Origin: Streptomyces adustus
Lineage (GTDB): Bacteria > Actinomycetota > Actinomycetes > Streptomycetales > Streptomycetaceae
Direction of reading: 5' to 3'
Assembly: GCF_009377175.1 (NCBI RefSeq)
Contig: NZ_VJZD01000060.1
Location: 1-41,673 of the forward strand
DNA length: 41,673 nt
Below, in pieces: positions 40,701-41,673 of the stretch (the stretch's first letter is position 1; every line of letters begins with the position of its first letter). A program made the translations under genes and the position numbers. The notes under the pieces were generated by a model. It was given only the letters and a program-made list of their open reading frames with translations. It was not told where the DNA came from and made no database searches.

Positions 40701-41084
40701 GGAGCTGCCTTTCAATGGAGGGGGCCGTCAACTCTCCTACGTCCGACGCCGGTTCGATGGTGGAGGTGAGAGTGTGTCAGGCATTCGGGGCCGGCCTACC
40801 GATGATCAGATGGAACGGGCGTCAGCCACGGGTGCCTGCGGCCGAGCGGGGGACGCCAGGAAGGGGGGAGACAGGGACAGGCATCGGCATTCGACGCGCA
40901 GGGCGGCGAGGGCCAGTGGCGACTTCGGTGTCGTCCGCGGTCGGGCCAGGCTCTCACGCTTTCCTCTCTGTACTTCCCCAGGCCGCTTGCGCGAGGTGCG
41001 GGATGCGGGGCATGTGGGGGACTGTGTCCCGTCAAAGGCGGATTCCGCTGTCCCTTCGGGCACCTCTTCCTGCCCTGGTCGTGT
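40701..41084. other. 384-bp region upstream of the rbsB remnant
   Basis: No supported gene. The sequence between the YceI start and the sugar-binding-protein remnant has no recognisable rbsA/rbsC or rbsB 5' material and no strong hairpin. Confidence 0.45.
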
Positions 41085-41452
41085 CGCGCAGCAGCAGGCC
41101 GACTTCGACCGCACCAAGGGCCTCGACGTGATGTCCAACCTCCTCCAGGCCCACCCCGACGTCCAGGGCGTCATCGCGGCCAACGACGAGATGGCGCTCG
41201 GCGCGATCAAGGCCCTCGGCTCCAAGGTCGGCACGTCCGTCCAGGTCATGGGCTTCGACGGCACCCCTGACGGTCTGAACGCCGTGAAGGGCGGCACGCT
41301 CTACGCCTCCGTTACCCAGCAGCCCAGCCAGCTCGGCAGGATCGCCGTGGACAACGCGCTCAAGGCCGTCTAGGGCAAGTAGGTCGTCGACATGGTGAAG
41401 GTGCCGGTGAAGGTGGTCACGAAGCAGAACGTGGCCGGCTTCCACGGCTGAC
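41085..41452 (+). pseudogene. rbsB: 3' remnant of ribose-type ABC sugar-binding protein with two in-frame stops
   Basis: From about 41085 the frame encodes QQQADFDRTKGLDVMSNLLQAHPDVQGVIAANDEMALGAIKAL, VQVMGFDGTPDGLNAVKGGTLYASVTQQPSQLGRIAVDNALKAV, the last third of a periplasmic-binding-type RbsB lipoprotein. TAG codons at 41371-41373 and 41380-41382 then interrupt VKGK-type sequence, after which the frame resumes VVDMVKVPVKVVTKQNVAGFHG and ends at the natural TGA (41450-41452). The signal peptide and N-terminal lobe (about 200 residues) are missing. Ribokinase follows on the same strand, so this is the remains of an rbs operon. Confidence 0.8.
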
Positions 41453-41540
41453 ACCGCAGCTCGAGCCGGGCCGGGCGAGGGGGTACCGCGAGACGGGGCC
41501 CCTCGCCCCCGGCAGAACCCATTTGGGGAAGGTGCTTCTC

Positions 41541-41673
41541 ATGTACGACTACGACCTCCTGGTCGTGGGGTCCGCCAACGCCGACCTGGTGATCGGCGTC
41601 GAGCGTCGGCCGGACGCCGGCGAGACGGTGCTCGGCTCCGACCTGGCCGTCCATCCCGGCGGCAAGGGCGCCA
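41541..41673 (+). CDS. rbsK: Ribokinase, 5' end only
   Basis: The window ends inside this gene. The first 44 codons from ATG 41541 (GGGGAAGG at 41525-41532 upstream) read MYDYDLLVVGSANADLVI, then RRPDAGETVLGSDLAVHPGGKGA, the N-terminus of a PfkB-family ribokinase with the GSxNxD strand and the GGKGAN substrate-binding start. Ribokinase phosphorylates ribose to ribose 5-phosphate in the cytoplasm. It lies 88 bp after the ruined rbsB remnant; whether the kinase is intact cannot be judged here. Confidence 0.85.
   Translation, partial: MYDYDLLVVGSANADLVIGVERRPDAGETVLGSDLAVHPGGKGA

Noticed and set aside
1..41673. CRISPR array, tRNA or rRNA genes, intact IS element or prophage
   Set aside because: No regular spacer-repeat pattern, cloverleaf with CCA-type arms, rRNA sequence, transposase or phage structural gene was seen.

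Overview
The window is chromosomal DNA from a Streptomyces or very close relative. Evidence: very high G+C with strong third-codon GC bias, GTG/TTG starts, a complete conservon (cvnABCD), a large SARP-type regulator, an Lsr2 paralogue, AraC, LuxR and ECF regulators, and several secreted enzymes. The gene content is accessory in style (secreted proteases, aromatic catabolism, orphan regulators, decayed genes), which suggests a chromosome arm rather than the core. I see no rRNA, tRNA, CRISPR array or intact insertion sequence.

Layout. 0.1-4.3 kb: a giant secreted subtilisin fused to an Asp-box beta-propeller. 5.0-6.2 kb: a compact two-gene module of small winged-helix proteins (one RepL-like) behind a cluster of short repeats, flanked by 20-bp direct repeats. 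6.4-9.3 kb: an AraC regulator behind a perfect 26-bp palindrome, convergent on a natural fusion of maleylacetate reductase and hydroxyquinol 1,2-dioxygenase, two consecutive steps of resorcinol/hydroxyquinol breakdown. 9.7-10.8 kb: a membrane-anchored ricin-type lectin. 10.8-12.4 kb: gene-poor DNA with repeats and orphan hairpins. 12.4-13.6 kb: a PrxQ/BCP-type peroxiredoxin and a LuxR regulator with a degenerate receiver. 14.0-17.8 kb: an ECF sigma factor and a SARP-NB-ARC-TPR regulator. 18.6-23.4 kb: a DUF6924 protein and the cvnABCD operon. 24.5-27.8 kb: a thermolysin-family protease with a C-terminal P domain, and a hypothetical protein ended by a strong hairpin.

28.2-31.6 kb: a penicillin-binding transpeptidase that is probably translated from a leaderless mRNA, a small secreted protein with a repeated upstream motif, and a Cys/His/Ala-rich hypothetical protein. 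32-41.7 kb is a zone of gene decay: a doubly frameshifted EamA transporter, a 3' remnant of an MFS transporter, a truncated acyl-CoA synthetase with a damaged AMP-binding signature, a 3' remnant of a sugar-binding protein with two in-frame amber codons, and perhaps an oxidoreductase remnant. Scattered among these are intact genes: a divergent Lsr2 paralogue (also probably leaderless), a protein of unknown family, a MazG-like/two-TM pair, an M20 peptidase, and a YceI protein with a carboxypeptidase-regulatory-like domain. The window ends inside a ribokinase gene.

How parts may work together: the AraC regulator and the fused dioxygenase/reductase look like a regulator-enzyme pair. CvnA-D should form a membrane-associated sensor/G-protein-like complex. 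The ECF and SARP genes share a palindrome-rich intergenic region. The Lsr2 paralogue sits among decayed, probably laterally acquired DNA, the kind such proteins silence. The most unusual item is the 5.0-6.2 kb winged-helix module with its iteron-like repeats and flanking direct repeats, which resembles a minimal replicon or a self-regulated island remnant.
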